Shown piece by piece: positions 24,407 to 33,592 of a DNA stretch of 64,000 bases. Source of the DNA: Lachnospiraceae bacterium (GTDB lineage Bacteria; Bacillota; Clostridia; Lachnospirales; Lachnospiraceae); NCBI GenBank assembly GCA_017445585.1, contig JAFSTX010000059.1, positions 1-64,000 on the forward strand. Reading direction: 5' to 3'. Both the position numbers and the translations under genes were made by a program. Position 1 is the first letter of the stretch, and each line of letters opens with the position of its first letter. A model generated the notes under the pieces. It was given only the letters and a program-made list of their open reading frames with translations. It made no database searches and was not told the origin of the DNA.

Positions 24407-24865
24407 ATGCAAAGAATGATAAAAATACTATTCCTCTGCCACGGCAACATCTGCCGAAGCCCCATGGCGGAGTTTATTTTAAAAAAGATGGTGCGTGATG
24501 CCGGCTGTGAGGACCGGTTTGAGATCGCGTCCGCGGCGGTAAGCCGCGAAGAGATCGGCAACGACATCTATCCGCCGGCCAGACAGAAGCTGCGCGAGGA
24601 GAACGTGCCCTTTGACAGACGCAGAGCGCATCTGGTCACGGAGAGAGAAATGCGGGAGAGCGATCTTGTCGTTATCATGGATTCAAGCAATGAACGCTGG
24701 CTGCATAGACTCTTTGGAGACAGATATGATTCAAAGATCCGCTATCTGATGGATTTCGCCGGAGAACGCCGGGACGTCAGCGACCCCTGGTATTCGGGTG
24801 ATTTTGAGCGTACCTATCAGGACGTTAAAACAGGCTGCAGAGCGCTGCTTGACCGGCTGGGCTGA
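24407..24865 (+). CDS. Low-molecular-weight protein-tyrosine phosphatase
   Basis: The 152-residue cytoplasmic phosphatase has the P-loop LCHGNICRSPMAEF (catalytic Cys11, Arg17) and the general acid aspartate in VSDPWYSGDF near residue 125. Bacterial members often control polysaccharide export kinases. Start is uncertain: ATG at 24407 or the in-frame ATG at 24416, and neither has a clear ribosome binding site. The likely reason is that the AbiE segment displaced the original leader, which survives at 22113-22198 in front of a 12-codon stub. Expression may therefore be altered. Confidence 0.92.
   Translation: MQRMIKILFLCHGNICRSPMAEFILKKMVRDAGCEDRFEIASAAVSREEIGNDIYPPARQKLREENVPFDRRRAHLVTEREMRESDLVVIMDSSNERWLHRLFGDRYDSKIRYLMDFAGERRDVSDPWYSGDFERTYQDVKTGCRALLDRLG
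24425..24453 (+). repeat. Right copy of 29-bp att-like direct repeat
   Basis: Matches 22201-22229 with one difference and lies inside the phosphatase P-loop codons. Confidence 0.8.
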
Positions 24866-24962
24866 AGAAACGCCAAAACCCTCTTCCATTTATCCCCGCT
24901 TCACGCTAAAATGTGTCTGTAAAGATCGGGGAGTATTCCCGATATATTAGAGAGGAAAAGAC

Positions 24963-25673
24963 ATGAGATTTCTTAAAAAGCTTACCGGATTTCTGATGTA
25001 TGTAGTCGTGCTTGGCACCATCGGCTATGCGGTCTACTATCTGATAGACCTGCATAACAACCCTGCAAAATACGGTTGGACTGAAGCTGACCCCATGCAG
25101 GGTTACAAAAAACTGCTGATAGTCGGCATCATCGCTGTAGTCGTGATCATTGCTCTGGGTATCTGCAGAGCCCTCATTACAAAGAAGATGAAGGAGCTCG
25201 GCATAAGTAACCTCAGCAAAAAAGATATAAAGGCCGGCATCGTCTGGAAGGCCCGCCGCAGGAACGCAATAGGCCTGCCCTGGACCCTTACGGTATATCT
25301 GTTGGATCAGGACAGGCTCTATGTGCGTAACGGTTTGCTTAATTCGCGTGAGGACGAGGTCCGTCTCTACAGGATCGTGGACATGATACTGAGGAGGACC
25401 CTGTGGCAGAAGATCGTCAGGATGGGCACCATCCACTGCGAGAGTTCGGATACGACCCTCAAGAGCTTTGACCTCAAGAACATCAGGCATTCGAGAGAGG
25501 TAAAGGCAATGCTTGCAAAGCTGATTGACGAATCCCGTATCAGAAACAAGGTCTACAGCGCGGAGCCTGTCACGGGCGGATCGCACGGTCCCGGACAGCC
25601 TTTCCCGGATCTCGACCGCACGGATGCAGACGGCAACGGCATCCCAGATGTGTTTGAGAACGAGGCTCCGTAA
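24963..25673 (+). CDS. PH-domain (bPH2-like) membrane protein
   Basis: The 236-residue protein starts with two hydrophobic segments (about residues 9-27 and 46-68: FLMYVVVLGTIGYAVYYLID and LLIVGIIAVVVIIALGICRA). A bacterial pleckstrin-homology-like domain follows at about 95-190 (LTVYLLDQDRLYVRNGLLNS, then EVRLYRIVDMILRRTLWQ). The C-terminus carries DRTDADGNGIPDVFE, an acidic loop like calcium-binding DxDxNG repeats. Function is unknown. AGAGGAAAAG precedes ATG. The stop is six bases from the end of the convergent metallophosphatase, with no room for a separate terminator. Confidence 0.72.
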   Translation: MRFLKKLTGFLMYVVVLGTIGYAVYYLIDLHNNPAKYGWTEADPMQGYKKLLIVGIIAVVVIIALGICRALITKKMKELGISNLSKKDIKAGIVWKARRRNAIGLPWTLTVYLLDQDRLYVRNGLLNSREDEVRLYRIVDMILRRTLWQKIVRMGTIHCESSDTTLKSFDLKNIRHSREVKAMLAKLIDESRIRNKVYSAEPVTGGSHGPGQPFPDLDRTDADGNGIPDVFENEAP

Positions 25674-25679
25674 CAGAGA

Positions 25680-28600
25680 TCACTTGCCCATGATCGCGTC
25701 TGCGACGCGCTCGGGCATGGCCTTTTCGCCGGTGCCGCCGAAGATCAGGAACCTTTTGGTATGCGCCTCGCGGGCGTATGCCGCTGCCTTCTCATAGTTC
25801 GACGCGGAGGCGTTGGAGAGGACCATCGGCGCATCCATCTCGAATGCGAGGGAGCCGCCGGTCAGGCCATCGGGGAAGTTGTCGCCGGTGGCGAGGGTGA
25901 TGCAATCTGCCGTGGGGAAAAATTCCTTTGCTATAGCCAGGGAGGTGTCATAACGTCCTTTGCCGGAGAGCCTTACGGTATCCAGACCCGTCAGTGATTC
26001 TATCGCATCGGCAAACTCAGCGGGCACCGCACCGGTGCCGCCGAGGATATATACTTTCGAAAAACTTTGCTCACCGATCCAGTTTATCTGGCTTTCGGTG
26101 AGTTTTTTTGCAGCCTTATCGACCAGAAGGAGAGGAAGTCCGAGCGCGGATGCCGAGAGAGCGTCTGCGTAGTTAGAACCGTCGGCGATAAGAAGAGTTG
26201 TCCCGGGATCCGCGCCGGCCTCTTCGAGGATGGCCAGATTCGTATCATAGCGTCCCCTGCCGGAGAGGCGTTTGGCAGTGATGCCGGCAGCGGTGAGAGC
26301 GTCCTGCGTGCTCTGCGGCACGGCTCCGGTGCCTCCCAGAATATAAACGCTGCCTCCTGCAGACAGGTTGGTCCGGACAAAGGACAGTGCATCCTCTTCA
26401 CCCTGCCCTGCGCTTCCCACCATCAGGATCGGCGCTCCGAGTTTCGCTGCCAGATATGAGCCTGCCAGCGCATCGGGGAAATTCGTGCCGCATGCGATGA
26501 TGATATCGTCAAAGCTGTCTTTTGCGAGAGATTTTCTTAGCAGTTCGGCAGTGGCGAGAGCGGTCAGATATCTGTCCTTACCGCTGGAGCGGACCTTCTG
26601 TCCGGTCTCAAACACCCTGTCCGCGGCGGTGGTCCAACCCGGATAGACCGGGTCTTCTGTTCCCTCCGCAGTCTTTTTCAGTGCAAACGAAGTGTAGTAG
26701 CTGCATTCGCCGCTTCCCTGATTGTCTACGGTGTATATATCGGTAACGAGTGTATCGCCTTTTACCGTGATCACACTGAAGGTGGCGAGATTCCTGCCGT
26801 CCGTGCCTCTCGGGCTCTCGACGCGGTCAAATTTCTCCATCTCGGCTTTTATCTCGCTCTGACTGAGAACGATTCCTATGGGCTTTGCCGCGTCGGTGGC
26901 CACCTCTACGTATGACTGAGTGGCTTCGTCCCATCCGAGAGACAGGCCGTATCTGGTGCCGCCCGTACCGCTGATGAGGTAGACGGGAGACTCAGGAGAG
27001 ATGGCCGTGATCTCTCCGTCAAAGCCGGGCGAGTATACAGTATCAGTGTCATAGCCGGTCTCGACCGAACCGTCGGCCTTGATCGGATGCGTCAGCGCCA
27101 GACAGTGCTCGTGAGCCTCCAGTACGAGATCGACCCCGTACTGCGCCATTACAGATACGAGCTGATCGCGCACGCCGATGGTATTGCGGAAGTTGTAATA
27201 TGCCTGACCGGGAGAGTAGCAGCCGCGGTGCATGGACACGATCCGGAAATCGGCACGCTTTGCGGCGTCAGATGACAGATCGGCCATGAGCCACGCCAGC
27301 TGCGCGTCGTCCAGCCCGCCGTAAGGCGTACTGTTAGTATTTATCACCGAGAAATGTACTTTGCCGTAATCGAACGAGTAGTAGATACCGGAAGCCGGGT
27401 CCGAACTCTCAGCACGGTCATGATAGAAATGATATTCGGAATAGTGATCGACTGTATCGTCGCTGGTCCAGTCATGATTGCCGGTGGTCAGCACCTGTGT
27501 GCGGCCGGCAAAGGAATCGAAGCCGTCGTCCAGGAGCTTGAGTATCTCGCTCGGGGTGCCGGGATGGTTTACGAGATCGCCTCCGTGCAGCCAGAAATCG
27601 GCGCCGGGCACGGTGGCGGCGATCCGGTCGAGTGTCAGGAGCGAGCGGTCAAAGCCCTTCGTTCCGGTCTGCAGATCATCTACCACGGCGAAGGTAAATT
27701 CGTCGTCGCCGTCGTCCGTACGAAAACTCCCAGCTGCGCTCCAGACGCCCATCTGTGCGTCGCCGACACGGAAGAAGTATTCGGTTCCGGCTTCCAGACC
27801 GGAGGCCTTGACCTGATGGACGTTATATCCGAATAGTTTGCCGGAGGCAGATCCGCTGATATGGATCACATCCGGCGAGCTGAAATCAGGAGCTCCGGCA
27901 CCCGCCTTAACAAGTTCGACGTTCGATGCGGTCTCGCCCTTTGTATGCCAGGTAAAGTTCTGCTCGTGAAGAGGGTCGGCAGCCATGGTGACGGTCACCT
28001 TGCGAGGGAGGGCCCTCAAGGAGTCGCTTTCTGCGGTGAGTCCGTGTTCTGCGTCAGGCCTGATGCAGATATTATCTATGATGAGCGAGTCGGAAGAACG
28101 CTGATTCTCGACTTTGATCAGGAGCCGGTCCACGCAGGTCACGTCAAATTCGATCCCGTCAAAAAGCGCGGCAAGGTCCGGCAGGTCTATACCCACCCAG
28201 CCGCTGTAGGGACGCGGCAGATCGGAGAGCCAGCCCCAGCTGCTCAGATGTATGGTTTGCAGGTCGCCGTTTTTCGAGTAATAATACGCACGAACAGACG
28301 AGTAATTATGCTCGCTGCCCTTGCCGGGCTCCCACAGATAGCCGCCGGCATCGCCTATGCCTATGCCCAGCTTGCCGGAGCCGTTTTCCCATTTGGAAGC
28401 ATCCAGCCAGAACCAGAGCTCGCCTGCTCCCGAGATGTCCGTCTCGGTGAGCTTCACTTTTGTGATGTCTACCCATGAAGTATTCAGACACGTCCATTTC
28501 AAAGCGCGACCATCATTGTACGGAATGGCGCGCAGGGAAGCGACTGACGTGTAGGAGCTGTTGATCAGCTCCTGATCGGCGGGCAGGGAGTCCAGATCCC

Positions 28601-29336
28601 AGATCCTCGTGAGTCCCGCAGGAATCTCGTCAGCGGACTGATTGATCTCGACAGGTTCAGTGACCTTGCCGGAGACTCTGATCTCGTCGAACCATGCGGT
28701 GACAGGATAGCTGCCCTCGTCCATGCCTATGCCGGTGGAGAGCCTGACCGCGGTGACCGAGCTCAAAGCAGCTGCCGGCATGTCTTCGCCGTTTGTGCCG
28801 CTGCCGTTGGATTTTACGAAAGCGTCCTTCACCGCGACTCTGATCCATCCCGTGTATTCACCGGGAGAGAAGAAGTACCAGCTCTTGCCGGTGGTGATGC
28901 TCTGCCAGCTGCTTTCGCTGATTTTTGCTATGCTCTGGGTATTGTTTTTGAGCTTATATTCGGTGCCGCCGGAGATGAGACTGATATTCGTATTATACTT
29001 GAGGCCGGACATGTAGACGTACATGTACTCGGCTTCGCTCCAGTCTGTGGCGGCGGGAGTGATGTCGACGTAGTTCGCCCAGTTATTCGTATAGCCGGCG
29101 TCGTAGCGCAGGGCCTTGCTGCCGCCGGCGCCCTTTCCGTCGGCGACGGAGAGAGTGAGCGTCGAGGCTTCGGACGGATACGGCTTCGTATATGCCCCGT
29201 CCTCATCGATATCCCACACGAGAGTGGCTGCCTCCGCCTGTGCTGCAGCGCCGTCAGCTCTCGCCTCGGCTGCTCCCGAGGCAAAACACGTAAGCAGCAT
29301 GGCCAGAGAAATGATCACGCAAAGTAGTTTCTTCAT
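25680..29336 (-). CDS. Secreted calcineurin-like metallophosphatase with cell-wall-binding repeats
   Basis: The 1218-residue exported protein has a signal peptide (KKLLCVIISLAMLLTCFASG). Two beta-sandwich-like regions of carbohydrate-binding character follow at about residues 40-430 (repeated WDIDEDG and WDLDSLP starts). A purple-acid-phosphatase-type fibronectin domain lies near 440-535 and the metallophosphatase near 540-800. Metal motifs are FAVVDDLQ, GGDLVNHPG near 583, TGNHDW near 618, SMHRGCYS and EAHEHCLA near 739. Three CWB2 repeats (915-1218, each with LSGxGRYDT) anchor it to wall polymers. The start follows GAGGTAA. A phosphodiesterase or phosphatase on extracellular substrates is likely. 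Confidence 0.9.
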   Translation of the reverse strand: MKKLLCVIISLAMLLTCFASGAAEARADGAAAQAEAATLVWDIDEDGAYTKPYPSEASTLTLSVADGKGAGGSKALRYDAGYTNNWANYVDITPAATDWSEAEYMYVYMSGLKYNTNISLISGGTEYKLKNNTQSIAKISESSWQSITTGKSWYFFSPGEYTGWIRVAVKDAFVKSNGSGTNGEDMPAAALSSVTAVRLSTGIGMDEGSYPVTAWFDEIRVSGKVTEPVEINQSADEIPAGLTRIWDLDSLPADQELINSSYTSVASLRAIPYNDGRALKWTCLNTSWVDITKVKLTETDISGAGELWFWLDASKWENGSGKLGIGIGDAGGYLWEPGKGSEHNYSSVRAYYYSKNGDLQTIHLSSWGWLSDLPRPYSGWVGIDLPDLAALFDGIEFDVTCVDRLLIKVENQRSSDSLIIDNICIRPDAEHGLTAESDSLRALPRKVTVTMAADPLHEQNFTWHTKGETASNVELVKAGAGAPDFSSPDVIHISGSASGKLFGYNVHQVKASGLEAGTEYFFRVGDAQMGVWSAAGSFRTDDGDDEFTFAVVDDLQTGTKGFDRSLLTLDRIAATVPGADFWLHGGDLVNHPGTPSEILKLLDDGFDSFAGRTQVLTTGNHDWTSDDTVDHYSEYHFYHDRAESSDPASGIYYSFDYGKVHFSVINTNSTPYGGLDDAQLAWLMADLSSDAAKRADFRIVSMHRGCYSPGQAYYNFRNTIGVRDQLVSVMAQYGVDLVLEAHEHCLALTHPIKADGSVETGYDTDTVYSPGFDGEITAISPESPVYLISGTGGTRYGLSLGWDEATQSYVEVATDAAKPIGIVLSQSEIKAEMEKFDRVESPRGTDGRNLATFSVITVKGDTLVTDIYTVDNQGSGECSYYTSFALKKTAEGTEDPVYPGWTTAADRVFETGQKVRSSGKDRYLTALATAELLRKSLAKDSFDDIIIACGTNFPDALAGSYLAAKLGAPILMVGSAGQGEEDALSFVRTNLSAGGSVYILGGTGAVPQSTQDALTAAGITAKRLSGRGRYDTNLAILEEAGADPGTTLLIADGSNYADALSASALGLPLLLVDKAAKKLTESQINWIGEQSFSKVYILGGTGAVPAEFADAIESLTGLDTVRLSGKGRYDTSLAIAKEFFPTADCITLATGDNFPDGLTGGSLAFEMDAPMVLSNASASNYEKAAAYAREAHTKRFLIFGGTGEKAMPERVADAIMGK

Positions 29337-29361
29337 GGCGTTACCTCGCAAAAGAAAAAGC

Positions 29362-29388
29362 ACACAGAAAGAATCTGTGTACATTATA
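29362..29388 (-). promoter_or_regulatory. Promoter -10 and start-site hairpin of the metallophosphatase gene
   Basis: On the minus strand TATAAT occupies 29388-29383. The perfect dyad ACACAGA-N5-TCTGTGT (29362-29380) lies just downstream, where transcription would begin. The -35 is not clear. The dyad could be an operator or a 5' UTR hairpin. Confidence 0.5.
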
Positions 29389-29495
29389 TCAGCAAAAACG
29401 ACAGTTTGTATTTCACAATATTTGGAAGCTGGCCTGCAGCCGGTATTATGCACTCATTCACTGCATATCCGGCGCAGGCGTGTCACGGGCGGTTC

Positions 29496-30434
29496 TCAGC
29501 ACAGTACCTGATATATCAGCACCAGCAGCGGCATGGTAAATACGCAGAGGATCGTGCAGAGCACGTTGATGCTGCCGGCGTCCGCGGCTTCTTTCTGGCC
29601 GCGGTACTCGGTGGCAAACTGAGTCACGAGCGTGGCGACAGAGGCGCACGAGCCGATCAGCACCACGAGCAGCACGTCGCGGGCATAGGAAAGCATATTG
29701 ATGATGCCTGAAAACTTGATGATCAGGATAAAGATCATAGGATAGATCAGCAGCCTTGCCGCGGCCACGAGATAGATGCGTTTTTCGCGCAGCAGCTCGC
29801 CGAGCTTTACGCCGCCCATGATCATACCGATCATAAACATGCTGACGGGCGAGAGGAGACCTCCTACGGTAGAGACTGCCGTGCCCACAAAACCGGGCAG
29901 ACGGGTCTGCGTCAGAAAGAGCACCAGCCCGATGGTGATGGATACGGTATTTTTGTTCAGAAAAAGTTTTTTCCAGCTGACCTTCGCGTCGCGGCTCATC
30001 AGCAGCGGGAGCACGAAAAAGATCGAGATGTTCTGCAGCCCCATATGCGCGGCTGAGAAAAAGATCTCATCGCTCCCCAGAACCGCCGCCACGAGCGGCG
30101 CACCGAGCCCCGCGGAATTTGAAAAGATCATCGAGCCCTGCTCGGCGGGGTTGAGCTTAAGCGGCTTGTGTATGAGCCTTGTGATAGCTATGTAGAGCAG
30201 AATACTGAATACCGAGGCGCCGCAGGCAAAGAGAAAGGCCTGCATCTTTTCCGGCTCGTAGTCACGCTGGAATGCGGCGATCAGCGAGCACGGGATGATC
30301 CAGTCAAAGGTCAGACGAGAGAGCACTGTAGAGTCAGTGCTCTTTAATTTCCCCCTTTTTACGGATATAAAGCCCATCGCGACCATGATGAGCATGACGC
30401 CGATCTTCTCGAGCAGCAAGAGACTAAGTTCCAT
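29496..30434 (-). CDS. AEC (auxin efflux carrier) family transporter
   Basis: The 312-residue polytopic membrane protein has ten predicted helices in two five-helix halves. Signs are MVAMGFISVKRGKL in the first half, FSNSAGLGAPLVAAVLG near residue 103 (the unwound crossover region) and VSMFMIGMIMGGVKLGELL near residue 195. The family exports organic anions such as malate or amino-acid derivatives. The start MELSLLLLEK has GGAGG six bases upstream; an earlier in-frame methionine lacks this. It probably forms a separate unit from the downstream phosphatase, which has its own promoter. Confidence 0.9.
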   Translation of the reverse strand: MELSLLLLEKIGVMLIMVAMGFISVKRGKLKSTDSTVLSRLTFDWIIPCSLIAAFQRDYEPEKMQAFLFACGASVFSILLYIAITRLIHKPLKLNPAEQGSMIFSNSAGLGAPLVAAVLGSDEIFFSAAHMGLQNISIFFVLPLLMSRDAKVSWKKLFLNKNTVSITIGLVLFLTQTRLPGFVGTAVSTVGGLLSPVSMFMIGMIMGGVKLGELLREKRIYLVAAARLLIYPMIFILIIKFSGIINMLSYARDVLLVVLIGSCASVATLVTQFATEYRGQKEAADAGSINVLCTILCVFTMPLLVLIYQVLC

Positions 30435-30529
30435 AGGGACCTCCGATCTGGACAAACTTCCTTTACGATAGTGAAATACTGCCGGGTGCAGCTTACCCTG
30501 CCGTTACGCCTGCCGCTGCGGCAGGATGA

Positions 30530-30673
30530 TCATACCACGCGCCTGGACAGACCGCGCATCTGATATTGCTTGGGGGTGATGCCCATGTATGAACGGAAGG
30601 CCCGGATAAAATACGAGTAGTCGTTAAAACCGCACTGCGCGGCGGCGGCAGCAACGCTCACATTGTCCGAATC
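30530..30673 (-). pseudogene. C-terminal remnant of an AraC-family regulator
   Basis: The minus strand reads SDNVSVAAAAAQCGFNDYSY, then FIRAFRSYMGITPKQYQ and stops shortly after. This is the second helix-turn-helix and signature of AraC regulators. Upstream of DSDN the frame loses similarity and no start exists. The intact gene may have controlled the transporter now beside it. The rest of 30674-30803 shows no gene. Confidence 0.85.
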
Positions 30674-30803
30674 AGGGGGCTTTTGATTCAATTAAGTGAA
30701 AATAGTCCTATTTTTAATGAGTATATAACGAGAATTCGTCCGATGTCAATGCTATAATCACGGAGCTACCCCGCTTCCCGGAAAAAGATCACAGGAAAAA
30801 CAA

Positions 30804-30832
30804 CAAAAAAAGGGACCGCACGAGGCGGTCCC
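30804..30832 (-). terminator. Terminator of the 816-residue NPCBM protein gene
   Basis: On the minus strand GGGACCGC pairs with GCGGTCCC over a five-base loop and runs into seven T residues, 23 bases past the stop. Confidence 0.9.
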
Positions 30833-30854
30833 GAAAGAAGAATGAAAGTGAAGC

Positions 30855-33305
30855 TTATGAGTTGAATTTCTCAGCCGATACGCCGTAATTGTACATGGCC
30901 TTCACGAGGGCGGAGAGCGTCGCCGACTCGGCGGCGTGCTTTGCTGCCACATAGGAATTCACACTATAGTTTACGCTGTGGAAAGACGTCTCGCCGTTCT
31001 TCAGAGTAAAGGTGAATACGGTATCGAAATCCGTAGCAGTCAGGCCTTCGGTCACGAGAACGTACTGGTCGCCGGTCTTTTCGAGCTCGCTGAGCATGTA
31101 TGTGGTCTCGGCGCCGTCTCTGCTGACGGTGATCCGATCGGCATCCGCGGCGGCCGCCTTGATGATAATCTTGACGTCGTTGGTCAGCTTGAGGGTTGCG
31201 CTGCAGAACCTGTCAGTGCCGGAGGTAATGAGTCCAAGCACAAAGTCAGTCTCGGGAGCGGTGAAGGTCTGAGTTTTCGCGGCAGTTACCCACGCTGCGG
31301 CATTGGCGAGAGAATCTGTCTTGTATCCGCAGTATCCCTGAGCTGCTGCGCCGTACTCAAGGATATCGGCAAGCAGGGTCGTCATTTCCGCAAATTTATC
31401 AGCGGTAAGTCCCATAGAAGTGAGGCCTTCACTCGTCTGGCCGAGCGCATACAGATCGTCAAAGTACTGAACGATACTGTAAGTGTCGGAATCGATCACC
31501 TGATCGGCGTCATCCAGAAGCTCCATGGTGATGGTATCGGTCATGAGCTGGGAGTAGATTCCCGGGAAGGTGAACTGCCAGGAATCCCCTGATTTTGTAC
31601 CGCTTACTGTAGTGTCTTCGCCGATTCCCGTGAAGCGCATCTTAGGCGCGGTCACGGTGTCGGATACGGTCGCTCCTACGGTCAGAGTCAGGTCGGATCC
31701 CGCGGTCACGGCAGCGGTAGAGATCTCGTTGACTGCAGGTGCCTCTTCGGGAGTCACACGGTATACGCAGGCATCGCCCCAGGCGAAACTTTTACCGCCA
31801 TTGCTGGTAGAACTGCATTCAACCTCAAGCTTGAGGTATCTGTAACCGCTTATATCCAAATCAAACTCAGCTGTCAGATATGCGTGAACATTTTTGGTAT
31901 AAGCCAGGAGTTCAAAATCATTCTTGTTTGTTCCTGATTTGCTGCCATAAACACTAAAACAGAGTTCGCGGCCATTATTAGTATTATCGTTCGTGTTGCC
32001 TGTTCCGGTGATACCGCCAACGGCATAGAAACGTTCGGCATTGAGCCCCTGAAGATCATATACGATCGAAGCGGGTTTGCAATGACCGGGGGAAGCCAGC
32101 CCTCCGAGTCCCTTTTCGTATTTAGTTCCGCGATAACCGAGTGCAATATCGGTTCTGAGATAAGTCACATCAGATGTGGATGAGTCCGGGTTTGTGATGG
32201 TGCAGACTCTCGGACTGTTTGAAGAGTTTATACCAAGACGTGAAGATACGCTGGCACCGGTAAAGATATACAGTGTTGAATCAAAATTCTTGTCAACAGC
32301 ATATTGTCTGGGGGAAGCGACCTTGCTGCTGGCGCCGATAACAAAGCTGCTTGAAAGAGCGTCGGTGCTGTACAGATCAGAGAGATAGTGTACGGAATCT
32401 GCTATTGCTTCCGCATTTTTACCTGTAAGATTCTCTGGTCTGGTGATAGCTGCATTTGCGCTGAGAGGCTCATACAGACAAGCATCGCCCCAGGCATAGG
32501 AACCGCCCCCTGCGTTGCCATCGGTCACAGCCTCAAGCTTCAGGAAATTATACCCGGAGATGTCAAGATCGAATTCCGCGGTATTATAAACTTTGCTGTT
32601 TGCAGTTGTATCGGCATATCCGCCTATACCGTCGACGGAAGATATCAGAGTGAACTCCATATTGTCAGCGTATTCCGTGGCAGAGCTTCCGTAAACGGCA
32701 AAGGTCACACCATAATCATTCGTACCTTCAACAAGCGTGGTGGGCTTATTTGCCGCATCGCCGGTAAGACCTGCTACTGCATAAAATTTGGATGCTTCAA
32801 TGCCGCTGATATCAAAGACGATAGCACTGGGATTCCCGTCGTAGCCTTCGCCCGTACTGTCAATAAGGTGGCCGCCGAGACCTTTCTCAAAGAGTACACC
32901 CTGATAGCCAAGCACTATGTCGTTACCCATAAAGGTGTGAGTTCCCTCTGCCAACGTCACTAACTCTCTGCCGTCAGGATGAAGTTCGGGATTGACCACG
33001 TTTACAGTATGGTCGGCATTCCACAGATAAATAGGATATGCTTTGCTGCCGTCGCCCTGGAAGGATTTGTCCTTAGTAAAAGGAGCGGCATCAATATTAC
33101 TGTGAGCGTATTTCACCTGCTCGGTTCCATAGAGATCCGAGAGATACGCCGTGACATTTCCTTTGCGTCCGGTATATACTCCCTGGTGCACCAGTTTTCC
33201 GCCTGTGCCCTGGATATCGGCTTCGGCTTTTGACGCCTGGACTGTCAGAAGTCCAAGAGCCATGGCCAAAGCAAGAAAAATGCTTAAAAACCTTTTAAAC
33301 TTCAT
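30855..33305 (-). CDS. Secreted protein with two NPCBM-like modules and a C-terminal repeat domain
   Basis: The 816-residue protein has a signal peptide (MKFKRFLSIFLALAMALGLL). Two NPCBM-like sugar-binding modules lie at about residues 45-295 and 300-515. Each has YLSDLYxT, VLGYQGVLFEKGLGGH or ALGYRGTKYEKGLGGL, a YAVxGxTG strand and AWGDAC at the end. A spacer domain (515-640) and a C-terminal domain (640-816) follow, ending KAMYNYGVSAEKFNS, nearly the same ending as the exported MBL protein at 43045. No sortase motif, wall-binding repeat or membrane anchor is visible. AAGGAGG precedes ATG. It may tether to surface glycans; no catalytic residues are recognised. Confidence 0.78.
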   Translation of the reverse strand: MKFKRFLSIFLALAMALGLLTVQASKAEADIQGTGGKLVHQGVYTGRKGNVTAYLSDLYGTEQVKYAHSNIDAAPFTKDKSFQGDGSKAYPIYLWNADHTVNVVNPELHPDGRELVTLAEGTHTFMGNDIVLGYQGVLFEKGLGGHLIDSTGEGYDGNPSAIVFDISGIEASKFYAVAGLTGDAANKPTTLVEGTNDYGVTFAVYGSSATEYADNMEFTLISSVDGIGGYADTTANSKVYNTAEFDLDISGYNFLKLEAVTDGNAGGGSYAWGDACLYEPLSANAAITRPENLTGKNAEAIADSVHYLSDLYSTDALSSSFVIGASSKVASPRQYAVDKNFDSTLYIFTGASVSSRLGINSSNSPRVCTITNPDSSTSDVTYLRTDIALGYRGTKYEKGLGGLASPGHCKPASIVYDLQGLNAERFYAVGGITGTGNTNDNTNNGRELCFSVYGSKSGTNKNDFELLAYTKNVHAYLTAEFDLDISGYRYLKLEVECSSTSNGGKSFAWGDACVYRVTPEEAPAVNEISTAAVTAGSDLTLTVGATVSDTVTAPKMRFTGIGEDTTVSGTKSGDSWQFTFPGIYSQLMTDTITMELLDDADQVIDSDTYSIVQYFDDLYALGQTSEGLTSMGLTADKFAEMTTLLADILEYGAAAQGYCGYKTDSLANAAAWVTAAKTQTFTAPETDFVLGLITSGTDRFCSATLKLTNDVKIIIKAAAADADRITVSRDGAETTYMLSELEKTGDQYVLVTEGLTATDFDTVFTFTLKNGETSFHSVNYSVNSYVAAKHAAESATLSALVKAMYNYGVSAEKFNS

Positions 33306-33540
33306 AAAAGCTGACCTCCTTGACACTTTTATATCCAAATCGATCGGATATTATCTATCCAAAAAGACAATGTTAACATAACATACTAAATATCCATGTA
33401 CAACGGATCCGGTAAAGCACGTTGGATTATGAGCGGTTTAGATTTGATTTTGATCGGTTTGTACAATATATAAAAAAAGTACGCCCGGCAGGCCCTGCGT
33501 CGTCCGCAGCCGTGACGGGTATCGTGTTGTGCCGCCGCAA

Positions 33541-33575
33541 AAAACAGGCGTGACCGCAAGGGCCACGCCTGTTTT
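33541..33575 (-). terminator. Terminator of the giant NPCBM/CnaB protein gene
   Basis: AAAACAGGCGTG (33541-33552) pairs with CACGCCTGTTTT (33564-33575). On the minus strand the stem ends in T residues 18 bases after the stop codon. Between here and 33305 I see only AT-rich upstream sequence for the 816-residue protein gene. Confidence 0.88.
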
Positions 33576-33592
33576 ATATCCTCGGAAGGAGA

